From CAZJYI01 sp964550025 (lineage in GTDB: Bacteria > Verrucomicrobiota > Kiritimatiellia > UBA8416 > CAYOBW01): a DNA stretch of 64,000 nt. Of this stretch, positions 44,162 through 52,083 are shown one piece after another. The stretch covers positions 1 through 64,000 of the forward strand of contig CAZJYI010000027.1 in NCBI GenBank assembly GCA_964550025.1, in the 5' to 3' direction. Under the pieces are notes generated by a model. It had not been told where the DNA came from. It searched no databases and was given only the letters and a program-made list of their open reading frames with translations. Every line of letters begins with the position of its first letter. The stretch's first letter is position 1. The position numbers and the translations under genes were made by a program.

Positions 44162-45550
44162 CTATCCCAGCGTCCAGCCGTTGTGGTACGTCGGTTTGAC
44201 GAGCCTGTTGGCGGCGGCCGAGTTGGTGAACTGCATGTTGTCGCCATCCCATTTCAGATAGCCGCCCGTGCGAACGGCGATGCATCCGAGCAGCACCAGC
44301 TCCGTCAACGGCACGGCGCAATCGGGCCAGTGCTCGGACGGTGTCGGTCCGCCCGTGACGCCTTCGAACCATTCGCCGTAGATGCCGCTGCGGCGTTCGA
44401 GCGTGCGCGGCGGCAACTTGTAAGCCTTCATCTTCGTCTCGGGAATCAAGCGTGGAATGCCGGCGCAGCCCTCACCGATCATGGTGCCCTTGGTGCCGAT
44501 GTAGAGGATGCCGTCGCGCGGCAGGCGGCGGTTCTGTTCCAGCTCGACCGGCCGCGGGGGTTTGAGCCCGCCATCGTACCACGTGATCCGCACGGGAGGC
44601 ATTCCCTCACGCGCCGGGAACTCGTAGGTAATCACTGACGACAGCGGCCAGGATTCAGGCATGATCCTGGTAGCGGAGGCGCTGACGGCCGTAGGATGCC
44701 CCAGCTTCAAGGCGCGTCGCGGCGTGTTCCAGTGATGGCAGCCCATGTCGCCCAGGGCGCCCGTGCCGAAGTCATACCAGCCCCGGAAGTTCCACGGGTG
44801 GTAGACGGCCCGTTTGCCGCCCCACTGCTTGGTCTGCTTCACGGGCAGGGAGTCCGCGGGCCATTCCTTGACCCATGGCCGCTTCGGAGCGGGCCCCAGC
44901 CAGAGGTCCCAGTCAAAGGTGTCGGGAATGGGATCGCTGCCTGCCGGACGCAGCATCCCGTGCGGCCAGAGGGGGCGATTCGACCAGATATGCACCTCCG
45001 TTACGTCGCCGATAATCCCGTCCCAGATCATCTCGCACGTGCGGCAGCCCGGCTCGGTGGATGCCTCGCTGGCCGTCATCTGGGTCATCACGCCGGCCCT
45101 GGTCGTCGCCTCGGCCAGTACACGGCCTTCCCAGATCGTGCGTGTCAGCGGCTTCACGGTAAGGACGTGCTTGCCGGCCTTGAGCGCCGCCAGGGAGATG
45201 GTCGCGTGCGTGTGGTCGGGCGTGCCGCAGTACACGGCATCGATCTTGTCGCCCTCGGCGTCGAACATCTCGCGGAAGTCACGATAGCGCCGGGCCTCCG
45301 GGAACTTCCTGTAAGTCCGTTCCGCCATCACATCATCCACGTCGCACAGAACGCCGACGTGGAATCCGGCCTTGGCACAGGATTGGATCTGACCGTGCCC
45401 CACCCCGCCGATGCCGACCCCGGCTACGACCGGCTTCTCGCTGGGCGCCGTCTCGCCGGGGCCGCCCAGCACGTGCTTCGGGATCATCTGCACAGTGGCC
45501 CAGGCAGCCGCGGCGCCCACACTCGTGCTCATGAACTCGCGTCTCTTCAT
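44162..45550 (-). CDS. Gfo/Idh/MocA family oxidoreductase with Tat signal
   Basis: 462 residues from ATG 45550, preceded by GGAGAG at 6-nt spacing. The N-terminus M-K-R-R-E-F-M followed by an Ala-rich hydrophobic stretch is a twin-arginine signal, so the protein folds with its cofactor in the cytoplasm and is then exported. The Rossmann segment G-V-G-I-G-G-V-G-H-G-Q binds NAD(P). The family's E-K-P motif reads V-K-P here, keeping the lysine. The C-terminal domain contains W-N-F-R-G-W-Y-D-F-G-T-G-A-L-G-D-M-G-C-H-H, typical of the large PVC-type paralogue group of these proteins. They oxidise or reduce sugars and polyols; the substrate is unknown. No operon partner is evident. Confidence 0.9.
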   Translation of the reverse strand: MKRREFMSTSVGAAAAWATVQMIPKHVLGGPGETAPSEKPVVAGVGIGGVGHGQIQSCAKAGFHVGVLCDVDDVMAERTYRKFPEARRYRDFREMFDAEGDKIDAVYCGTPDHTHATISLAALKAGKHVLTVKPLTRTIWEGRVLAEATTRAGVMTQMTASEASTEPGCRTCEMIWDGIIGDVTEVHIWSNRPLWPHGMLRPAGSDPIPDTFDWDLWLGPAPKRPWVKEWPADSLPVKQTKQWGGKRAVYHPWNFRGWYDFGTGALGDMGCHHWNTPRRALKLGHPTAVSASATRIMPESWPLSSVITYEFPAREGMPPVRITWYDGGLKPPRPVELEQNRRLPRDGILYIGTKGTMIGEGCAGIPRLIPETKMKAYKLPPRTLERRSGIYGEWFEGVTGGPTPSEHWPDCAVPLTELVLLGCIAVRTGGYLKWDGDNMQFTNSAAANRLVKPTYHNGWTLG

Positions 45551-45669
45551 CTTGTTCTCTCCATCCTTCTGCCGCACACGGAGTGTTCGTTTCAGAATTG
45601 CTGCATAGGTGTTCCAGTATGCCAAACCGCGCCGTGCTGCACCAAGGCCGTATCTCCACGGAGACGGGG

Positions 45670-48288
45670 TCAGGGCTCCCTTTCACTCGCGTTCTGTTGC
45701 GTGGGACCATGCATCCTGGCGCCACCCTCGTCCAGGAAACGCTGTAGTTGCTGACGAAAGACGGTCTCTCGCGGATGGTTGCGGATGCCGGCGCGTGCCA
45801 GCCGCACGGCCTCGTCGGTGCGGCCGGTCAGAAACAGGATCTCCGCGAGCGTCGACAGGCCCTTCGGCCAGTCGTATGTCAGTTCCACAGCCTTGCGGGC
45901 GTGATGGAGGGCGACTTCGAGGTCAGTTCGGTATGCACAAAGCAGATCAGCCAGCTTCCAGTGAAACGAGGGCGCTAGCGGATAGGACCGGCACAGGTCC
46001 TCAAGGTGAGCCCGGGGACGTCCAAAAGACCGGTCGAGAAGCGCCATGTCCTTCGCCACCTGTTGCAGCTCCGGCGTGAGCTTCACGAATCCCTTCATCG
46101 TGATCTGCTCGCACAGACCCAACTGTTCGACTACTCGTTGACGATCTCCTGCCCGCAGGTATCCCATGCTGCGCCAATACGCGACCTTCCACGCATCCCC
46201 CGGTACATCCCTGGTCAGGTAGCCATTGTCCCGTCTGAGGAAATGCAGGTTCGCTTCGTCCCGCAGGTCAGCGGCTTCCAGATACTCCCCGTTGATCGCT
46301 GCCCGTTCGGCCTGTCCCCGCAGGACCACAAAACGCTCGCTTGAGAGTGGATTCCCCGCGCGCAGGATGACGTCGCCAACCTGGCGGGCGCGCGGAATCC
46401 TCCGCTTTTCGAGGGTGTAATAGAGCGTCTGACGCCACTGCCACTCGAGGTCCCACAAAGGGACGAAAAGCGCCCACCGCATCAGGCGCTGTCCCTCAAC
46501 CCGTCCGGCCCGATCCAGCGAAAAACCGCGGAGATACGTCTGCACGGCAGACCGCGGTTCGAGCGCGCAGCCCTGGGCATAGTACCGGGCGGCCTCCTCC
46601 CATCGTTCCTGCTCCAGCAGCAGGTTTCCCATTCGCCGCGTGAGTGATTCGTCGGCGCTGCTCGGATGCTTCAGCATCTCGCAGAGGACACGAATCTCCA
46701 TGTTCGTGGCTCCAACGCTCTCACACGTAACCCTTGCCCATGAAATGAAGTACTCGTTGCTCCTGTCGTCGGGGGCAGATCGGAACGACTCCAGGACTCG
46801 GTCGGCATAGGCTTCCACACATGCGATGTCGGGATCAAAACCATTCACCTTCTCCATGAAACGGAGTCGCTCAAGCGATGTGCTGTACTCGTCGGACGCA
46901 TTGGCAACCAGGAACTGCCAGCAGGCCGCCATGTCAGTCGTGAATCCATACAGTTTTCCCAGGACCTGCTTGAACTTGTCGGGATGAGCCGTCAATGCAT
47001 CAGCCGCCTCTTGAATCTGCTGTCTGCGTTGGCGACGGAACTCCTTGATGTCCCCCATGGGGGGACACTTCATCGACCGAATCCTGGGCTTTTCCTGCAA
47101 ACGGCGCAGGGTGTTGGCCGGATCATATGCCCCCTCCCCCGAATGGGACAACCAGCCCGTCTTCTTCTGAGGTCGAGGGTCGCCCAGCATCGTTTGACGC
47201 AAGTCAAGCAGCTCGTCGTAGCGGCCTTGTATACAGAGCATCTGGCCGACCTCAAGGTACGCACCGGCCCGACTCAGCGACTCAACAAGTCGATTCGGCT
47301 GATAGCTGACCAGGTACGCATTGAAGAGGATCCGCCCGGCGCGGCGCGTTCTCGCTACGTCCTTCTCCATTCGGCTCAGCGTGTCTTCCAGCCGATCGGT
47401 GTCGCCGGCTCGGTAGGCGAAGGCGGCACGGAAGGCGAGCCACCCGTCGTTTTCCGGTTCCTCGTCCTGCTCGTGCTCATGCACCAGGCGCGCCCAGTCG
47501 CGGGACTCGATCAGTAGACACTTGAGCAGGAACCTGTCTCCAGCGTTCACCGCAGCCGCAATGGCTTTGTCCAGGTCGCCGTCCGCACGGTAGAGCCGGG
47601 CGAGGACTGCCGATCTGGTTTCGGAGGTGGGAAATTCCGTCTCGTAGTAGCGGATCTCCTCTTCGAGACGATCGCCGAGAAGGGCCGCCAGCGCCGTCAT
47701 ACCCACGTAGCTGACATTTCCTGTCCGCACGCCCTCCCGCAGCAGGGCCAGCAGCGGGTCAACACGGCCGGCCAAAGCCGATTGCCTGAGCAGCGTCTTG
47801 ACGGCGTCATCCTCTTCGCGCAACAGGTCATGGGCAAGTGGGAGACTGTCCCTGAGGCAGAGCAGACGCGCCGCGCCATATGCACCGAGCTCGCCGCCCG
47901 CTATCAGGTCCTTAATGATCTTCTTCCTGACAGCGTCACGATTCGCGGTACAGTAGGCATCAAGCAGTTGCACCGTTGCCGCGTCCATGCCGGGTACATG
48001 CCCTGTGCGAATCTTGCGCAAAACGCTCTGCGCGCGCAAGGAAACCTCTGGGTCGGGGCTGCGCGCTGCAGCAGTCAGTGCGACTTCGGACCTGTGTCCG
48101 GCCTCCCACAGCCGTCGGGTTGCCGCTTCACGCTCCGCGTGGTGTTCCGCTCCCAAATCCAGAATCCACTGCGCGATCTGAGCGTTGGGCTCCGCCGCGA
48201 TGGCGATGCCCGCGAAGACCATGCAGCAGGAGCAGACCAGGTACATCCCGGACCACTTCCTTTTGTAGAAGGCTCTTACGTGTCCCAT
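45670..48288 (-). CDS. Exported TPR/HEAT-like repeat protein
   Basis: 872 residues from ATG 48288, chosen for its signal peptide (KRK basic region, hydrophobic core, cleavage near A-I-A-A-E-P). A shorter start at 48246 has an AAGGAAG site but lacks the basic n-region. Residues about 45-110 hold a HEAT-like segment with E-R-E-A-A-T-R-R-L and D-P-E-V-S-L-R-A, a pattern frequent in planctomycetal and verrucomicrobial proteins. The rest is alpha-helical with many TPR-like pairs, clearest near the C-terminus (W-E-E-A-A-R-Y-Y-A-Q-G and D-E-A-V-R-L-A-R-A-G). TPR proteins act as protein-protein scaffolds. It is divergent from the PQQ fusion gene at 48570, and 281 bp separate the starts. No catalytic motif seen. 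Confidence 0.75.
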   Translation of the reverse strand: MGHVRAFYKRKWSGMYLVCSCCMVFAGIAIAAEPNAQIAQWILDLGAEHHAEREAATRRLWEAGHRSEVALTAAARSPDPEVSLRAQSVLRKIRTGHVPGMDAATVQLLDAYCTANRDAVRKKIIKDLIAGGELGAYGAARLLCLRDSLPLAHDLLREEDDAVKTLLRQSALAGRVDPLLALLREGVRTGNVSYVGMTALAALLGDRLEEEIRYYETEFPTSETRSAVLARLYRADGDLDKAIAAAVNAGDRFLLKCLLIESRDWARLVHEHEQDEEPENDGWLAFRAAFAYRAGDTDRLEDTLSRMEKDVARTRRAGRILFNAYLVSYQPNRLVESLSRAGAYLEVGQMLCIQGRYDELLDLRQTMLGDPRPQKKTGWLSHSGEGAYDPANTLRRLQEKPRIRSMKCPPMGDIKEFRRQRRQQIQEAADALTAHPDKFKQVLGKLYGFTTDMAACWQFLVANASDEYSTSLERLRFMEKVNGFDPDIACVEAYADRVLESFRSAPDDRSNEYFISWARVTCESVGATNMEIRVLCEMLKHPSSADESLTRRMGNLLLEQERWEEAARYYAQGCALEPRSAVQTYLRGFSLDRAGRVEGQRLMRWALFVPLWDLEWQWRQTLYYTLEKRRIPRARQVGDVILRAGNPLSSERFVVLRGQAERAAINGEYLEAADLRDEANLHFLRRDNGYLTRDVPGDAWKVAYWRSMGYLRAGDRQRVVEQLGLCEQITMKGFVKLTPELQQVAKDMALLDRSFGRPRAHLEDLCRSYPLAPSFHWKLADLLCAYRTDLEVALHHARKAVELTYDWPKGLSTLAEILFLTGRTDEAVRLARAGIRNHPRETVFRQQLQRFLDEGGARMHGPTQQNASEREP

Positions 48289-48493
48289 AGGAGGATCGGG
48301 AGAGGATGTAACACACGAACGTTGGTCGGCGGCAGGGACGCACATGTTGAGAGACTATCGGGATATCTGTTCGACACAAGTGCATTGTCACGATCCTCGT
48401 CAGATCCGCACTCGTGCGCGCAAGATTGGGACGTTGTTGAGCACTTGTAGGAACACGCGCGCAGCAGGTACGGGGCAGAGCAAGGACAGGGGT

Positions 48494-48522
48494 TTGACGA
48501 AGCAGGGGGAGAGCGGTAGTCT
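48494..48522 (+). promoter_or_regulatory. Possible promoter for the second methyltransferase-like/PQQ gene
   Basis: TTGACG (48494-48499), 17 nt, TAGTCT (48517-48522), ending 47 nt before the ATG at 48570. Only a moderate match in the -10 box. The rest of the 281-bp divergent region shows nothing else recognisable. Confidence 0.3.
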
Positions 48523-48569
48523 CTCTTGTCGTGAACCGAGAGCAACACCAACCGATCAGGGAGCTTCCA

Positions 48570-51500
48570 ATGAAAGTACGCGCCACACTAGCACTCTGTC
48601 TCGCACTCTTCACCGGGCAAATCGACGCGGCCGAACCATCGGTCGCAGACATCCTCAAGGCCTCCGGCATCAAGGGCGGCCTTGTCGTCCACGTGGGCTG
48701 CGGGAACGGGGCTCTCACCACCGAGCTCCGCGCAAACGACAAGTTCCTCGTGCAGGGCCTCGACACGGACCCCGCCAACGTCGCCAAGGCCCGCGAGGAC
48801 ATCCGATCGAAAGGGCTGGGAGGCGTCGTGTCGGCCGAGCTATTCGACGGTGAACGCCTGCCCTACGTGGACAGCCTGGTGAACCTGATTGTCGTGTCGA
48901 GTGTCGGGTGTCGGGTGTCGAAAGAAGAGATGGCCCGGGCTCTGGCACCACGCGGTGTTGCTGTTTCCCTCGACGCACGACACGGGACACGGGACACGTT
49001 CACCAAGCAGGTTCCGAAAGACATCGACGACTGGACACACTTCCTGTACGACCCGCAGGGGACGTCCGTCTCCCGCGACAAACTGGCGGGGCACCCCCGG
49101 GGAATGCGCTGGACGGGCGGGCCGTTCTGGGCGCGGAGCCACGAGCACACCGCCAGCATGCAGGCCATGGTCTCGGCCGCGGGAAGGGTATTCTACGTGA
49201 TGGACGAAGGGCCGGCCGCGTCGATCCAGTTGCCCGCGAAGATGATGCTGACGGCGCGCGACGCCTTCAATGGCGTCGTCCTCTGGAAACGCCCGCTCCA
49301 CGACTGGACCAACCCGCTTTTCCCGCTCAAGAGCGGTCCCGGCTGGCTGCCGCGCCGGCTCGTGGCCATCGGCGACAGAGTCTATCTCGCTCCGGGCGTC
49401 GGCCAGAACCTGCTCTGCCTCGACGCGGCCACGGGCGACGTCGTCCGCACCTTCGAAAACACCGCAACCACCTTCGAGCTCATCGTCTCCGAGGGTGTCG
49501 TCTTCGCCGCCGTCGACCCCGACCACGAAACGTGCGACTACCGCCAGGAGCATCCCAACTGCTGGAAGGAACGCGACCGCGCATCCAAGCGCTGGGGATG
49601 GAAGCGCGAGGACGGCAATCGGATCGTCAAGGCGATCGAAGCCGACAAGGGGAAGATCCTGTGGGAACGCGAAATGCCGCTTGCGCCGATGACGCTGACG
49701 GCCGACAACGCAAAGGTCTGCCTGTACGACGGCAACGCCGTCTCGGCCCTCGACCGTTACAGCGGCAAGGAGCTCTGGAAAACGGACGTTATGCAGCTCA
49801 ACCAGATCGGCACGGGGTACTCCGGGCCGCGAATGATCCTGCACGGCGACCGGATACTGCTGTCGCCCATGAACCATATGGTGGCGCTGTCGGCCAAGAC
49901 CGGCGACATCCTCTGGCAGGTAAAAGGCAAACCACGCTCAGGCCACTTCAGCCTGGAAGACTTCTACGTCATCGGCGACGACGTGTGGGTGCTTCAACGC
50001 GGAAACCAGGGCGCCTTCACGCTCTACAGCCTCGCGGACGGCACGAAGACGGGCGAGCACCGCAACCCCATCAAGTCTTTCTATATTCACCAGCGGTGCT
50101 ACCCCGGCCGGGCTACGGACCGCGTACAATTGCCGCCCATGATGGGCATCCAGGTCTACGACATGAAGGAGGACAAGTGGTCCAACAACCACTGGGTACG
50201 CGGCGGTTGCATCTACGGGGTCATGCCCGCCAACGGCATGGTCTACGCCACCCCGCACGCCTGCGCCTGCTACTACCAGTCCAAGCTCAACGGCTTCAAT
50301 GCCCTGGCCCCGGACCCGCAACCTGCCAAGGCCCCGCCTCCCGAGGCGCGTCTCGCCAAAGGCGCCACGTACGGCAAAGCCGGGCCTCGAGACGCGAACC
50401 CCGAAGACTGGCCGATGTTTCGGCATGATGGCACACGCAGCGGCTACGTGCGGACGGATGTCCCGGCGGACGTCTCCCGGGCCTGGCAGAAGCGCTTCGG
50501 CACCAGGCTCAGCCAGCCGGTCGTGGCGAACGGCAAGATTATCCTCAGTGCGATCGATCATCACACGATCTACGCCCTCGATGCGACGACCGGCGATGAG
50601 GCCTGGCACTTCATCGCCGGCGGCCGCGTCAACTCCCCGCCGACAGTGTACAGGCACCTGGCTTTGTTCGGCTGCGCCGATGGCTGCATCTACGCCGTCA
50701 ACACGGCCAACGGGAAGCTGGACTGGAAGTTCCGCGCAGCGCCGAGCGCGCGCAAGATGGTGTCGTACGGGCAACTGGAATCCGTCTGGCCGCTCGCGGG
50801 AAGCGTGCTGATCCAGGACGACAAACTCTACTGCGTTGCCGGTCGCTCGATGTTCCTCGACGGCGGTCTGCGCATGGTGATCCTGGAGCCCGAGACCGGC
50901 AAGCTCATCGCCGAGAATGTCATGGACCGCGGCGTGCCGGGCGGCGACAAGCAGCTCGACGACCTGCTGATGGGCAAGCACATGCCGGTGGCCATGCCGG
51001 ACATCCTCTCCGGCGACGGCAAGTACGTCTACATGAAGTCGCAGACCTTCACGCCCGACGGCAAGCGCGTGCGCGTGCGCCCGCAACGCCCCGACACGCA
51101 ATACGACGAAGAAATCCATCTTTTCGCGCCCATCTCGTTCCTGGACGACGCCTGGCACCAGCGCACTTACTGGATCTACGGGCGGGCCGCCGGCGAGGGG
51201 TGGGCCGAGTTTCAGCTTCCGCCGAAGCGCGTTCCCTGCGGACGGATCCTGTGCCTGGACGACAAGAACGCCTACGGCTATGCACGCGACCTCGAACTGT
51301 TCTGCAACACTTCGGTCAGCGAGTACCGCCTCTACTGCGCCGCCAAGAACCCGGCGCGCAAGGTCGGCGTTCCCAAGCTCGAGGGCAAGTGGGTCAATGG
51401 GCAGTACCCGCCTACCAAGCAGCCCCTGGCCGCGCACACCGTGGACTGGAAACAGCTCTCCAAGCAGTCTCGCGAGAAGCTCAGTGCCTTGACTTACAAC

Positions 51501-51830
51501 TGGGTCAACGACGAACCCGACATCATGGCCAAAGCCATGGTTCTGGCCAACGACCGCCTCTTCGTTGCCGGCCCGCGCGACGTGGTCGACGAGAAGCAGA
51601 TGTGGGGACGCTCCAACGAAAAGCCGTTCCAGACCGGGATGAGCAAACAGGCCGAATGGCTCACAGGCAAACACGGCGCGATCATGCAGGTTTTCTCGAA
51701 GAAGGACGGCAAAAAGCTGGCCGAGCACAAGCTCGACAGCCTCCCCGCCTTCGACGGCCTCATCGCCGCCCGCGGAAGCCTGTACCTGGTGACGGAAGAG
51801 GGGGCGATTCAGTGCTACCGGGGGAAATAG
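48570..51830 (+). CDS. Exported methyltransferase-like/PQQ-propeller fusion protein (second paralogue)
   Basis: 1,086 residues from ATG 48570, preceded by AGGGAG. A signal peptide (KVRATLALCLALFTGQIDAAE) is followed by a SAM-methyltransferase-like domain (residues about 25-150) with an intact motif I (V-H-V-G-C-G-N-G), an acidic strand end (G-L-D-T-D) and the usual A-R-A-L-A-P-R-G-V. The rest is a two-block quinoprotein-like propeller (for example A-L-D-A-T-T-G-D-E-A-W and P-H-A-C-A-C-Y). Export of a methyltransferase fold is unusual, because SAM is cytoplasmic, so the domain may have another role. It is clearly homologous along its length to the protein at 35420-38695 but lacks that protein's inter-propeller insert. 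Two 7-bp arrays lie within the methyltransferase-like part. Confidence 0.85.
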   Translation: MKVRATLALCLALFTGQIDAAEPSVADILKASGIKGGLVVHVGCGNGALTTELRANDKFLVQGLDTDPANVAKAREDIRSKGLGGVVSAELFDGERLPYVDSLVNLIVVSSVGCRVSKEEMARALAPRGVAVSLDARHGTRDTFTKQVPKDIDDWTHFLYDPQGTSVSRDKLAGHPRGMRWTGGPFWARSHEHTASMQAMVSAAGRVFYVMDEGPAASIQLPAKMMLTARDAFNGVVLWKRPLHDWTNPLFPLKSGPGWLPRRLVAIGDRVYLAPGVGQNLLCLDAATGDVVRTFENTATTFELIVSEGVVFAAVDPDHETCDYRQEHPNCWKERDRASKRWGWKREDGNRIVKAIEADKGKILWEREMPLAPMTLTADNAKVCLYDGNAVSALDRYSGKELWKTDVMQLNQIGTGYSGPRMILHGDRILLSPMNHMVALSAKTGDILWQVKGKPRSGHFSLEDFYVIGDDVWVLQRGNQGAFTLYSLADGTKTGEHRNPIKSFYIHQRCYPGRATDRVQLPPMMGIQVYDMKEDKWSNNHWVRGGCIYGVMPANGMVYATPHACACYYQSKLNGFNALAPDPQPAKAPPPEARLAKGATYGKAGPRDANPEDWPMFRHDGTRSGYVRTDVPADVSRAWQKRFGTRLSQPVVANGKIILSAIDHHTIYALDATTGDEAWHFIAGGRVNSPPTVYRHLALFGCADGCIYAVNTANGKLDWKFRAAPSARKMVSYGQLESVWPLAGSVLIQDDKLYCVAGRSMFLDGGLRMVILEPETGKLIAENVMDRGVPGGDKQLDDLLMGKHMPVAMPDILSGDGKYVYMKSQTFTPDGKRVRVRPQRPDTQYDEEIHLFAPISFLDDAWHQRTYWIYGRAAGEGWAEFQLPPKRVPCGRILCLDDKNAYGYARDLELFCNTSVSEYRLYCAAKNPARKVGVPKLEGKWVNGQYPPTKQPLAAHTVDWKQLSKQSREKLSALTYNWVNDEPDIMAKAMVLANDRLFVAGPRDVVDEKQMWGRSNEKPFQTGMSKQAEWLTGKHGAIMQVFSKKDGKKLAEHKLDSLPAFDGLIAARGSLYLVTEEGAIQCYRGK
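48894..48921. repeat. 7-bp tandem repeat array inside the coding frame
   Basis: GTGTCGA, GTGTCGG, GTGTCGG, GTGTCGA. Encodes V-S-S-V-G-C-R-V-S-K, aligned with the unrelated CGGCAAT array of the paralogue. Confidence 0.75.
48972..48999. repeat. 7-bp tandem repeat array inside the coding frame
   Basis: GACGCAC, GACACGG, GACACGG, GACACGT. Encodes A-R-H-G-T-R-D-T just before the propeller region. Confidence 0.65.
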
Positions 51831-51855
51831 ACAGGGGGCGTGTGGGCCGAACAGT

Positions 51856-51880
51856 AGCCCGCGCTTGCCGAGCGCGGGCT
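51856..51880. repeat. Strong hairpin after the PQQ fusion gene
   Basis: AGCCCGCGCT and AGCGCGGGCT form a perfect 10-bp stem with loop TGCCG, 26 nt after the stop. A C-run rather than a T-run follows, so it may be a dispersed palindrome rather than a classical terminator. The remaining 200 bp to the next gene hold no gene. Confidence 0.55.
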
Positions 51881-52083
51881 TCCCCCCTGACGGCACGTTT
51901 TCGCGCCGGCTTCGGCCCGCTTCCGGCAGAATCGGGCTACAGGGAGAGCACACAAGGCTCTATTCTGGTGCGGATTAGATGCGTTTGCCCTGAACACTTG
52001 ACCCCGCATACTTGACACGTCCTCGCCCTCGTGCCATCCTCTAACCTTCGTATGATCGCAGTCGCCTGTGGCGGGGAACAAGC

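Noticed and set aside
51856..51880. Hairpin as a definite rho-independent terminator
   Set aside because: The stem is strong but it is followed by TCCCCCC, not a T-run, so it is reported as a repeat or hairpin.
52012..52056. Promoter for the beta-helix gene from TTGACA (52012) and TATGAT (52051)
   Set aside because: The spacing is 33 bp, far from 16-18; each box alone is insufficient evidence.
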